A stretch of 32,311 bases of DNA from positions 1 through 32,311 of the forward strand of contig DWWN01000001.1 of NCBI GenBank assembly GCA_019119685.1, written 5' to 3'. Positions 15,112 through 21,934 of this stretch are shown in pieces. The first letter of the stretch is position 1; each line of letters begins with the position of its first letter. Source of the DNA: Candidatus Faecalibacterium faecigallinarum (lineage in GTDB: Bacteria; Bacillota; Clostridia; Oscillospirales; Ruminococcaceae). Both the position numbers and the translations under genes were made by a program. Below the pieces are notes generated by a model. It was given only the letters and a program-made list of their open reading frames with translations. It was not told the DNA's origin and did no database searches.

Positions 15112-16088
15112 CCGTGGTACTTCCTTTCGTAGGGGGCCCAGGTCCGCTCGCTGATGATATAGCGGGGCCGGGCCTTGGTCTCCATATAGATCTTGCCGAT
15201 ATATTCGCCGATCACCCCGAGGCAGACCAGCTGGATGCCGCCCATCAGGCAGACGATGCAGACGGTGCTGGCCCAGCCGGCCACCGTGCTGCCCAGCATC
15301 GCCCCGATGAAGGCCCACACCACCCCGATGAAGCTGAGGATGCTGAACAGCATCCCGATGCCGGTGATGAGCCGGATGGGCTTGTTGGAAAGGCTGGTGA
15401 TGCCGTCGAAGGCCAGCGCCAGCATTTTGGAAAGGGGATAGTGGCTCTCGCCGGCCAGCCGCTCGTGCCGCTCGTAGGCCACGGTATCGCTGGCAAAGCC
15501 CACCAGCGGCACCATCCCCCGCAGGAAGATGTTCACCTCGCGGTAGTCGGCAAAGCTGTCCAGCACCCGGCTGCTGATGAGGCGGTAGTCGGCGTGGTTG
15601 AACACGATGTCCGCCCCCAGCAGGTTCATCAGGTGGTAAAAACCCTCGGCGGTAAAGCGCTTGAAAAAGGTGTCGGTGTCCCGGCGGCTGCGCACCCCGT
15701 ACACCACCTCGGCCCCCGCCAGGTACTTGCGGATCATCTCGTCCATGGCGTTGATGTCGTCCTGGCCGTCGCAGTCGATGGAGATGGTCACGTCCACGCC
15801 GTTGTCCCGCGCCTCCATCAGGCCGGCCAGCACGGCGGCCTGGTGGCCCCGGTTGCGGCTCTGGCTGATGCCGATATAGTGTTCGTCCTGCCGGGCAAAG
15901 CTGCAGATCAGCTGCCAGGTGGCGTCCTTGCTGCCGTCGTTGACAAAGCAGACCCGGCTCTTGTCGCTGACAAGGCCCGCCGCGGCCAGGTCTTTCACCT
16001 TCTGCAAAAACTGGGGCGCGGTGATGGGCAGGACCTCCTGCTCGTTGTAGCATGGAATGACGATCCAGAGGATGGGTTTTGCGGTCAT
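15108..16088 (-). CDS. GtrB/DPM1-type glycosyltransferase family 2
   Basis: This 326-residue enzyme has a GT-A domain (about 1-225) with IVIPCYNEQEVL, FVNDGSKDATW, QSRNRGHQAAVLAG and the metal site ISIDCDGQDD. FNHADYRLISSRVL and the FLRGM motif follow. Two TM helices lie near 233-255 and 267-290, and the basic tail ends at the Tyr-Ile-Ile-Ser-Glu-Arg region. This matches polyprenyl-phosphate sugar transferases (GtrB/ArnC/DPM1) that load a sugar onto undecaprenyl phosphate. No flippase or acceptor glycosyltransferase is adjacent. The ATG follows AAAGGAG at 8 bases. Confidence 0.88.
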   Translation of the reverse strand: MTAKPILWIVIPCYNEQEVLPITAPQFLQKVKDLAAAGLVSDKSRVCFVNDGSKDATWQLICSFARQDEHYIGISQSRNRGHQAAVLAGLMEARDNGVDVTISIDCDGQDDINAMDEMIRKYLAGAEVVYGVRSRRDTDTFFKRFTAEGFYHLMNLLGADIVFNHADYRLISSRVLDSFADYREVNIFLRGMVPLVGFASDTVAYERHERLAGESHYPLSKMLALAFDGITSLSNKPIRLITGIGMLFSILSFIGVVWAFIGAMLGSTVAGWASTVCIVCLMGGIQLVCLGVIGEYIGKIYMETKARPRYIISERTWAPYERKYHG

Positions 16089-16151
16089 GGTCTTTACTCC
16101 TTTGTTTGCTTCCGCAGCCTTGCCGCGTGCTTTGCCGGGGCCGGCGGCAGC

Positions 16152-16829
16152 TTATTGCGATAATTTTCGCAGCGCGTCGGGCTGGAGCAGCTTGAAGCTG
16201 CTGCGGTAGGTATCCAGCAGGCCCTCCCGCTGCATCCGGCTCAGCTCCCGGCTCAGGGCGCTGCGGTCGCAGTTCAGGTAGTCGGCCAGCTGCGCCCGGG
16301 TGAAGGGGATGCGGAAGGTCAGCTGCCCGGCCCGCTCGGCCTCGGCCAGCAGGTAGGCGGAGACCTTGGCCCGCAGGCTGCGCAGCAAAAGCAGGTCCAC
16401 CCGCCGCGCCAGCAGGAAGTATTTGTCGCTGATGGTGCGCACCAGGTTTTGCAGCACCTGCTGGCCGGCGGCGCTGCTGTCGGGGCGCAGCAGCCGGTCG
16501 TAGGGCACCAGCAGCACCTCGCAGGGGGAGCGGGCCGTCACCGTCACCGGGCTGGTCAGGCTGGAGCCCCCCAGCACATCCCCGAACACCCCGCCCGGCC
16601 CCATCCGGGTGATGGGCAGGCGGCTGCCGTCGGGGGCCAGCCGCACGGCCTCGATGGCCCCTGCCAGGATGATCCCCACGCTGCGGCTGGGCTGGCCCGC
16701 CTGGACCAGCACCGCGCCCCGGATATAGCTGCGGCGCACCGCGCCCAGCCGGCCCAGAAGGCCGTCCAGGGCCTCGGCGCTCAGGCCGTGGAAAAGGGAA
16801 GTCGATTGTAAGATGGAAAAGTCGTCCAT
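16152..16829 (-). CDS. Crp/Fnr family transcription regulator
   Basis: This 225-residue regulator has an N-terminal cyclic-nucleotide-binding-like barrel (about 10-125) and a long dimer helix. A C-terminal winged HTH follows, with FTRAQLADYLNCDRSALSRELSRMQREGLL near 180-212. There is no N-terminal Cys cluster, so it is not an oxygen-sensing iron-sulfur Fnr. Its effector is unknown. The start at 16829 is the ATG just before the conserved domain; the ribosome site is weak. Divergent placement next to an ABC transporter suggests that it controls that transporter, the downstream minus genes, or both. Confidence 0.85.
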   Translation of the reverse strand: MDDFSILQSTSLFHGLSAEALDGLLGRLGAVRRSYIRGAVLVQAGQPSRSVGIILAGAIEAVRLAPDGSRLPITRMGPGGVFGDVLGGSSLTSPVTVTARSPCEVLLVPYDRLLRPDSSAAGQQVLQNLVRTISDKYFLLARRVDLLLLRSLRAKVSAYLLAEAERAGQLTFRIPFTRAQLADYLNCDRSALSRELSRMQREGLLDTYRSSFKLLQPDALRKLSQ

Positions 16830-16890
16830 AAGGCTGTCCTGTCCTGCACGGGAGGGGCTTTGTTGCCCCTGCAACGGTAATTTCCCTCCC

Positions 16891-16919
16891 ATTATAGTAG
16901 AATGATGGCTGCAAAGCAA
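16891..16919 (-). promoter_or_regulatory. promoter of the Crp/Fnr regulator gene
   Basis: On the minus strand TTGCTT (16919-16914), 17 bases, then a perfect TATAAT (16896-16891). It reads into the regulator and probably the four genes behind it. I see no equally good promoter for the divergent plus-strand transporter in the same gap, and no obvious Crp/Fnr half-sites. Confidence 0.65.
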
Positions 16920-16970
16920 ATGGTTTTGTGGCATTTTGAAAAAATTTTACAAAGAAGGGACTTTCCAACC

Positions 16971-18029
16971 ATGAAAAAACTTGCTTCCCTGCTCTTGTCG
17001 GCGGCCATGCTGCTCGGCCTGGCCGCCTGCGGCGGGACTTCTTCCAGCGTGACGGCGTCGTCTGAGGCCACTTCCGAAGCTGCATCCAGCAGCGCCGCCA
17101 GCTCTGAGGCTGCCGCGGAGGAGAACACCCTCTCCACCGCCGGCCCGGTGCGGATCGCCGGCCTGAAGGGCCCCACCACCATGGGCCTGGTCAACCTGCT
17201 GCCCATGCAGGAGGACGGCACCGCCAACCTCAGCTATGACCTGCAGCTCTACGGCACGGCGGACGAGATCGTCCCCCTGCTGACCAAGGGCGAGCTGGAT
17301 ATGGCGGCCATTCCCGCCAACCTGGCCGCCACCCTCTACCAAAAGACCGAGGGCGCCATCCAGGTGATGGCAGTCAACACCCTGGGCGTGCTGTATGTGG
17401 TGGAAAAGGGCGACACCGTCCAGTCGGTGGCCGACCTCAAGGGCCGGACCATCCTGTCCACCGGCAAGGGCACCACCCCGGAATACGTCCTGCGGTACAT
17501 CCTGGCCCAGAACGGCATCGACCCTGACAACGACGTGACCATCGAGTTCTACAGCGAGGCCACCGAAGTCACCGCCCAGATGGCCGTGGCCGGGGACGCC
17601 ATTGCGGTGCTGCCCCAGCCCTACGTCACCAGCGCTTCGATGCAGGACGACACCCTGCGGGTGGCCCTGGACTTGACCGCCGAGTGGGAAAGGGTCTGCG
17701 ATACCCAGCTCATCACCGGCGTGACGGTGGTCCGCACCGCCTACGCCGAGGAGCACCCCGATGTGGTGGCGGCCTTCCTGGAGGACTACGCCGCCAGCGT
17801 GGACGCGGCCAACAACGACCTGGACGGCACCGCCGCCCTGTGTGAGGAGCAGGGCGTGGTGGCCAAAGCCGCTATCGCCAAGGCCGCCCTGCCCGAATGC
17901 AACATCGTGTGCATCACCGGCGAGGACATGAAGGCCGACGTGGCGGGCTATGCCCAGGTGCTGTACGATGCCGACCCCGCCTCGGTGGGCGGCGCCATGC
18001 CGGACGACGGGTTCTATTATCTGGGCTGA
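16971..18029 (+). CDS. NitT/TauT-type ABC transporter substrate-binding lipoprotein
   Basis: This 352-residue lipoprotein has a Sec-type signal MKKLASLLLSAAMLLGLAAC with Cys20, then a Ser/Ala/Glu linker to about residue 48. The binding domain belongs to the SsuA/ThiY/NMT1-like group: VRIAGLKGPTTMGLVNLL, ADEIVPLLTKGELDMAAIPANLAATLYQK, and a central VADLKGRTILSTGKGTTPEYVLRYIL. The group handles sulfonates, nitrate, pyrimidine precursors or other small molecules; this ligand is unknown. The ATG at 16971 follows AAGGGA at about 10 bases. Upstream in-frame ATGs would place the signal peptide internally. Confidence 0.88.
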   Translation: MKKLASLLLSAAMLLGLAACGGTSSSVTASSEATSEAASSSAASSEAAAEENTLSTAGPVRIAGLKGPTTMGLVNLLPMQEDGTANLSYDLQLYGTADEIVPLLTKGELDMAAIPANLAATLYQKTEGAIQVMAVNTLGVLYVVEKGDTVQSVADLKGRTILSTGKGTTPEYVLRYILAQNGIDPDNDVTIEFYSEATEVTAQMAVAGDAIAVLPQPYVTSASMQDDTLRVALDLTAEWERVCDTQLITGVTVVRTAYAEEHPDVVAAFLEDYAASVDAANNDLDGTAALCEEQGVVAKAAIAKAALPECNIVCITGEDMKADVAGYAQVLYDADPASVGGAMPDDGFYYLG

Positions 18030-18042
18030 GTTTCCGAGCCAG

Positions 18043-18077
18043 AACGGGACGCCTCTTGCGGGGCGTCCCGTTTTCGT
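18043..18077 (+). terminator. intercistronic terminator after the binding-protein gene
   Basis: AACGGGACGCC (18043-18053) pairs with GGCGTCCCGTT (18062-18072) around an 8-base loop, then TTTTCGTTT. It lies between the binding protein and permease genes. It should lower downstream expression relative to the binding protein. Confidence 0.75.
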
Positions 18078-18084
18078 TTATACT
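18056..18084 (+). promoter_or_regulatory. possible internal promoter before the permease
   Basis: TTGCGG, 17 bases, TATACT. The -35 box lies in the loop of the terminator at 18043-18077. The -10 box is good and the -35 box poor, so this is a weak suggestion. Confidence 0.3.
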
Positions 18085-18108
18085 GCTTTCAGGAAAGGAG
18101 GCTGTGCG

Positions 18109-18894
18109 TTGAAAACATCCAAAAAATCCCTCCCCGCCCGGCTGGCCGCGGCGGCCTTCTGGCTGGCGCTGTGGCAGTGGGCGGCCGTGGCCGTGGGGCA
18201 GGAGGTGTTCCTGGTGTCCCCCCTGCGGGCGCTGGACACTCTGGTCCGGCTGCTGCCCACGGCGGATTTCTGGGGGAGGGTGGCGTTTTCCAGCGGGCGC
18301 ATCCTGGGCGGGTTCGCGCTGGGGTGCCTGTGCAGCGTAGCGCTGGCAGCGGCGGCCCGGCTGTCCCGCACGGTGGAACTGCTGCTCGACCCCGTCCTGC
18401 AGCTGGTCAAGGCCACCCCGGTGGCCAGCTTTGTGATCTTGGCGCTGGTCTGGGTGCGGGGGCGGGAGCTGTCCATCCTCATCAGCTTTCTGATGGCGCT
18501 GCCGGTCCTTTACAGCGCGGTGCGCACCGGCATCGCTTCGGCGGACGTCCAGCTGCTGGAGATGGCGCGGGTGTTCCGCATCCCGGCCGGGCGGCGGCTG
18601 CGGGCCATCTGGCTGCCCGCCGTCCTGCCCGCCTTCCGGGAGGGCTGCCGCACGGCCCTGGGCCTGTGCTGGAAAAGCGGCGTCGCCGCCGAGGTGATCG
18701 GCCTGCCGGACGGCAGCATCGGGGACGCCCTCTACCGGGCCAAGATCACCCTCTCGACGGGGGAGCTCTTTGCCTGGACGTTCGTCATCATCTGCTTGTC
18801 GGCCGTGTTCGAGCGGGCCTTTCTGGCCCTGCTGGATGCAGCGGTGCGGCGGGTGTGCGGCGCGCCGCCGCCGGAACAGGAGGCCCAGCCATGA
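18109..18894 (+). CDS. NitT/TauT-type ABC transporter permease
   Basis: This 261-residue SsuC/TauC-like permease has about six TM helices. Its coupling loop (QLLEMARVFRIPAGRRLRAIWLPAVLPAF) lies near 155-185, followed by LGLCWKSGVAAEVIG, a group hallmark. The start is TTG at 18109, 7 bases after AGGAGG. No ATG lies near the N terminus of the conserved part, and the open frame upstream overlaps the binding-protein gene. The stop overlaps the ATPase start as ATGA. Confidence 0.88.
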   Translation: MKTSKKSLPARLAAAAFWLALWQWAAVAVGQEVFLVSPLRALDTLVRLLPTADFWGRVAFSSGRILGGFALGCLCSVALAAAARLSRTVELLLDPVLQLVKATPVASFVILALVWVRGRELSILISFLMALPVLYSAVRTGIASADVQLLEMARVFRIPAGRRLRAIWLPAVLPAFREGCRTALGLCWKSGVAAEVIGLPDGSIGDALYRAKITLSTGELFAWTFVIICLSAVFERAFLALLDAAVRRVCGAPPPEQEAQP

Positions 18895-19460
18895 CCCTGC
18901 AGATCGAAAACCTGGCCAAGCGCTTCGGTGCGCACACTCTCTTTGAAGGGCTGAGCCTGACGGTAGAGGCCCCGGCGGTCCTCTGGGCCCCCAGCGGCTG
19001 GGGCAAGACCACCCTGCTGCGCATCCTGATGGGGCTGGAAAAGCCCGACGCCGGCGCTGTGACCGGCGCGGGGCGGGTGGCCGCCGTCTTTCAGGAGGAC
19101 AGGCTCTGCCCCCAGCTCTCGGCCGTGGAAAACGTCCTGCTGGTCCTGCCCGACGGCAAAGCCCGGCGCGGGGCGGTGGAGGCCGATTTCGCCCGTCTGG
19201 GCATGACAGGGGAGGCCCTCGCCCTGCCGGCGGCCCGGCTTTCGGGCGGGCAGAAGCGCCGTGCCGCCCTGCTGCGGGCGGTGTGGGCCAAAGCGGACAC
19301 CCGCTTGTTCGACGAGCCCTTCACCGGCCTGGACCCCGTATCCATGGGGCAGGCGGCCGCCCTGCTGAAAGAGCGGTGCGCCGGCAAGCCTGCCCTGCTG
19401 GCCACCCACGACCGCGCCGCCATCGAGGCCCTGGGCTGGCCGGTGATCGAGCTGGGGTAG
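18891..19460 (+). CDS. short NitT/TauT-type ABC transporter ATPase
   Basis: This ATPase has 189 residues against about 250 in the usual family. It keeps a P-loop (APSGWGKTT, with Ala where the first Gly is usual), the Q-loop FQEDRLCP, signature LSGGQKRRAALLRA, Walker B TRLFDEPFTGLD and a switch His in ATHD. It ends soon after the switch. The shortening comes from trimmed loops and a missing C-terminal tail, so it may be a compact but working version. It overlaps the permease by 4 bases and is followed by a terminator at 19535. Confidence 0.88.
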   Translation: MTLQIENLAKRFGAHTLFEGLSLTVEAPAVLWAPSGWGKTTLLRILMGLEKPDAGAVTGAGRVAAVFQEDRLCPQLSAVENVLLVLPDGKARRGAVEADFARLGMTGEALALPAARLSGGQKRRAALLRAVWAKADTRLFDEPFTGLDPVSMGQAAALLKERCAGKPALLATHDRAAIEALGWPVIELG

Positions 19461-19534
19461 ATCAGCTCCTGCTCCGCAGGTGACTGGAAGGAGACAAAAT
19501 ATACATTTCCGGCTTATCCGCAAAAATGTTGCAG

Positions 19535-19567
19535 AGCGTCCCGAAAACGGGGCGCTTTTCTTTTTGC
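19535..19567 (+). terminator. terminator of the NitT/TauT-type operon
   Basis: AGCGTCCCG (19535-19543) pairs with CGGGGCGCT (19548-19556) through one G-T pair around an AAAA loop, followed by TTTCTTTTT. Confidence 0.8.
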
Positions 19568-19760
19568 TCCCCTCTCAGGCGCTGCGCGCCATTCCCTCTT
19601 GCGCTTAGCCGATTTTTGCGGCGCGCCGCGGCGGGCGCTTGCAAAAACCGGAGCGCTGCGCCAGTTTCGCCTCCCTGTTTCGTCCGCTGGACGCGGTCGG
19701 CTCAACTGCCCCCGCGGGGGAGCAGCCTTGCCCCTTACAGGAAAAGAGAGGCGCAGAAAA
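19566..19760. repeat. palindromic intergenic repeat, copy 4 (long form, inverted core)
   Basis: The copy begins CCCCTCTCAGGCGCTGCGCGCC and ends in a GAAAAGAGAGG stretch. It holds the same ~90-base core as the copy at 3084-3335 but in reverse orientation. CGCTTGCAAAAACCGGAGC here is the reverse complement of the matching part there. It fills most of 19461-19799, where I see no gene. Confidence 0.7.
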
Positions 19761-19799
19761 AGCCCGCAGGGCGTCCCCTGCGGGCGGTATGGGCAAGCG

Positions 19800-20180
19800 T
19801 TATGCCAGGAAGGTAAACCAGACAAAGGAGGCGGCCACGGCCAGCATCATCAAGATCAGTGCGCCGTTGGCAAACCCTTTCGTCACCGATGTTTCACAGT
19901 GTTCAAACAGCAATAGTTTGCGGCGGTCGTCAAGGATTTCCTGGTCCACAAAGCCGTTCATCTTCTGCCAGGCAATGTCGTGACCGTTCAAAAGGAACCA
20001 ATCCTGTAAAAGATTTTAAAAAATGACGGCGGCAAACATAAAGGAAAAGATCCATAGTTCATTCCATTGAAGATTGTTTACAGCCTCTTTAAATCCAGCT
20101 GGCCTCAGTGCAGCTACGCTGCTAACATACAGCACTGTATTCAGAAAATGGTTCGTCAATGGACCTTTTTTCAATTCCAT
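19800..20180 (-). pseudogene. small membrane protein gene with in-frame TAA
   Basis: One frame of 127 codons is interrupted by a single TAA at 20016-20018. The 5' half (54 codons, ATG at 20180, 9 bases after AAAGGAG) is hydrophobic, with NTVLYVSSVAAL and ELWIFSFMFAAVIF. The 3' half reads in the same frame. It has a charged stretch (QEILDDRRKLLLFEHCETS) and then a C-terminal TM helix (ALILMMLAVAASFVWFTF). The joined protein looks like a three-TM small membrane protein; the D-x-R-R then A-rich helix layout recalls DUF2178-like proteins, only loosely. A TTG at 19991 could restart the second half. Base composition is much less GC-rich than its neighbours, suggesting acquisition. It may be decayed, read through, or two small genes. 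Confidence 0.5.
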
Positions 20181-20312
20181 CAGTTACGACTCCTTTCTTT
20201 CAGCACAGAAGATACAAACGGATTCTCAAAGTGAAACGGTGGACGAACATACGGCCAAAGCTCACCTCCCGTCAAGCGTGAAGAATAAGAGTCATTCGGC
20301 GGCCGTTGATTG

Positions 20313-20333
20313 TATACTTGTATTACAAGTATA
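20313..20333. promoter_or_regulatory. perfect 21-bp dyad, likely repressor operator
   Basis: TATACTTGTA (20313-20322), one central base, TACAAGTATA (20324-20333) form two perfect 10-base arms. It begins at the last base of a -10 box on the minus strand and covers the expected start point. A dimeric repressor of GntR/YtrA or similar type would fit. No such regulator is encoded in the window. Confidence 0.65.
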
Positions 20334-20361
20334 TTATAACGCATCGCTGTTTCGTTGTACA
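20333..20361 (-). promoter_or_regulatory. promoter of the small membrane-protein unit
   Basis: On the minus strand TGTACA (20361-20356), 17 bases, then a perfect TATAAT (20338-20333). It reads toward the broken small membrane gene, about 145 bases downstream. Between them one frame (LTGGELWPYVRPPF.., ending at TGA in 20180-20182) overlaps that gene's ATG by one base. It could be a remnant or a short leader gene. Confidence 0.6.
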
Positions 20362-20502
20362 TACACAATTTTCGCATGCTTTTAACACAATTTTATACTG
20401 CTTGCACAAAACACCCCGTTCGGGAGAGTTTGGAAGGACAAAGCTGCAAAAAAGTTTGCCTTACCACAAAGTTTGCCTATGTCCACGGGCGTACACTTGG
20501 CT

Positions 20503-20690
20503 CTCCCTCCGGGAGAGCTGGCACAGGGTGCGTAAGCGCCCTGTGACTGAGAGGGGAGCAAAAGGGCGCGCTTGCCCTCTCCGGCCCTGCGGGCCACCTC
20601 CCCCGTAAACGTGGGAGGCCGAGCCTAAAGGTTACGTTTTGGCTCCCACGCGTGCGGGGGAGCTGTCGAGCGGAGCGAGACTGAGAGGGT
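20503..20690. repeat. palindromic intergenic repeat, copy 5
   Basis: Modules seen are GGCTCTCCCTCCGGGAGAGCTGGCACAG, CTGTGACTGAGAGGGGAGC, CCGGCCCTGCGGGCCACCTCCCCC, GTAAACGTGGGAGG and CTCCCACGCGTGCGGGGGAGCTG, ending ACTGAGAGGG. The long gap 20181-20744 otherwise holds the promoter and dyad above and an AT-rich stretch (about 20391-20480) with an 11-base direct repeat AAAGTTTGCCT. I see no convincing gene there. Confidence 0.75.
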
Positions 20691-20693
20691 ATG

Positions 20694-20740
20694 AAAACGG
20701 CTCCTTCTGCTGAAAACATCCAGCAAAAGGGGCCGTTTTT
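20694..20740. terminator. terminator of hemW, likely bidirectional
   Basis: AAAACGGCTCCTT pairs with AAGGGGCCGTTTT through one mismatch around a loop that itself contains CTGCTG/CAGC. T runs flank it on plus (TTTTT), and on minus the AAAA arm gives TTTT. It lies just beyond the hemW stop. Confidence 0.7.
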
Positions 20741-20744
20741 CGCG

Positions 20745-21836
20745 TTAGATCAGCTCTTCCAGAATGGCGTTCTGGACGATCATCCCCAGGGGGGTGAGGG
20801 TCAGGCGGTCCGGGGTGAGGGTGAGGTAGCCGGCCTGCTGGCAGTGGGCCAGAAAGGCCCGCTGATGGGGCGTAAAGGCGGGGCCACCCCGGCGGCGGTA
20901 CTCGGCCAGGTCCAGCCCGGTGGACAGACGCAGCTGTAAAATGAGGTAGTCCTCGGCGCCGCAGTCTCCGTCGGGCGCCGGCCGGGACGTCCCGGCGAGG
21001 AAGGCGGCGGTGTCGGCGGGGTAGTAAAAGCGCTTGCCCCCGAGACAGCTGTGGGCGGCCGGACCCAGGCCCAGATAGTCCCCGCAGTCCCAGTAGATGC
21101 GGTTGTGCCGGCCCTCAAAGCCCGGCCGGGCAAAGCTGGAGATCTCGTACTGGCGGTAGCCGGCGGCGGCCAGCTGCTCGACCGCATAGAGGTAAAACCC
21201 GGCGGCCTCGTCGGCGTCGGGCAGGCCCTCGGGCGGGCGGCGGCCAAAGGCCGACCCCGGCTCGATCTTGAGCAGGTAGGCCGAGATATGGTTTGCGCCG
21301 CCCGCCTGGATGAGGGCGAGCGTCTCGTCGAACTCGGCCCGGCTGTAGTGGGGCAGGGCCAGCATGATGTCTCCGCTGAGGTTGGCAAAGCCCGCCTGCC
21401 GGGCCATCTCGAAAGCGGCCGCCGCCTGACGGGCGGTGTGGGGCCGGCCGAGGGTGCGCAGCTGGCTGTCCCGGGCCGACTGCACCCCGATGGACAGTCG
21501 GTTGACCCCGGCGGCGCGGTAGCCCCGCAGCTGCTCCGGGGTGACGGTTTCGGGGTTCGCTTCCAGCGTCACCTCGGCGCCGGGACGGGGCGCGGCGGCC
21601 GCGAGCAGGCGCTCCACCTGGGCGGGCGTCAGCAGGCTGGGGGTGCCCCCGCCGAAATAGACGGTGTCGGGCGGCCCCGGCAGGGCGGCCGAAAAGCCGG
21701 CCAGCGCTTGCAGCAGGGCGTCCACATAGGCGTCCGGCACGGCGCGGGAGGCCCCGGCGGCGTAAAAATCGCAGTAGCGGCACCGCGAAAAGCAATACGG
21801 AATATGAAAATACAAACCAAACGGCAAAACAGTCAC
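20745..21836 (-). CDS. hemW: radical SAM heme chaperone HemW
   Basis: This 363-residue radical SAM protein has the cluster motif C15-x3-C19-x2-C22 (HIPYCFSRCRYCDFY), then YFGGGTPS near 59-66 and EANPETV. INRLSIGVQS follows in the form VNRLSIGVQSARD, and the HemW-type C-terminal domain (YEISSFARPG, HNRIYW) is present. HemW inserts or carries heme; members are often misannotated as coproporphyrinogen oxidase (HemN). The lack of the extra N-terminal region and of the HemN CxxxCxxCxC pattern favours HemW. The start is GTG at 21836 very close to AAAAGG; a TTG at 21827 has better spacing. Confidence 0.92.
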   Translation of the reverse strand: MTVLPFGLYFHIPYCFSRCRYCDFYAAGASRAVPDAYVDALLQALAGFSAALPGPPDTVYFGGGTPSLLTPAQVERLLAAAAPRPGAEVTLEANPETVTPEQLRGYRAAGVNRLSIGVQSARDSQLRTLGRPHTARQAAAAFEMARQAGFANLSGDIMLALPHYSRAEFDETLALIQAGGANHISAYLLKIEPGSAFGRRPPEGLPDADEAAGFYLYAVEQLAAAGYRQYEISSFARPGFEGRHNRIYWDCGDYLGLGPAAHSCLGGKRFYYPADTAAFLAGTSRPAPDGDCGAEDYLILQLRLSTGLDLAEYRRRGGPAFTPHQRAFLAHCQQAGYLTLTPDRLTLTPLGMIVQNAILEELI

Positions 21837-21840
21837 AGCC

Positions 21841-21869
21841 TTTTCATGAATCGTTCATTTCTCTATAGT
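21841..21869 (+). promoter_or_regulatory. promoter of the BI-1 family gene
   Basis: TTTTCA (21841-21846), 17 bases, TATAGT (21864-21869). It overlaps the hemW promoter on the opposite strand, so the two divergent genes may interfere with each other. Confidence 0.5.
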
Positions 21870-21895
21870 ATACTGTAAGCATCAAAGCGGGGCAA
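21867..21895 (-). promoter_or_regulatory. promoter of hemW
   Basis: On the minus strand TTGCCC (21895-21890), 17 bases, TATACT (21872-21867). Confidence 0.55.
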
Positions 21896-21934
21896 GAGGC
21901 CGTAGCCCCCGCCTGCAGAAAAAGGAGTGTCACT

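Noticed and set aside
16926-16954. TTGTGG ... TACAAA as promoter for the NitT/TauT-type operon
   Set aside because: The predicted start point would fall beyond the Shine-Dalgarno, so it could not give a translatable mRNA.
15112-17085. N-terminal extension of the flavin reductase frame to 864 codons
   Set aside because: The extension reads through the glycosyltransferase and regulator genes out of frame and is Arg/Pro/Gly-rich. The ATG at 15111 with an ATGA overlap is the credible start.
20451-20478. 11-base direct repeat AAAGTTTGCCT as an attachment site or IS footprint
   Set aside because: It is too short and without any integrase, transposase or inverted ends nearby.
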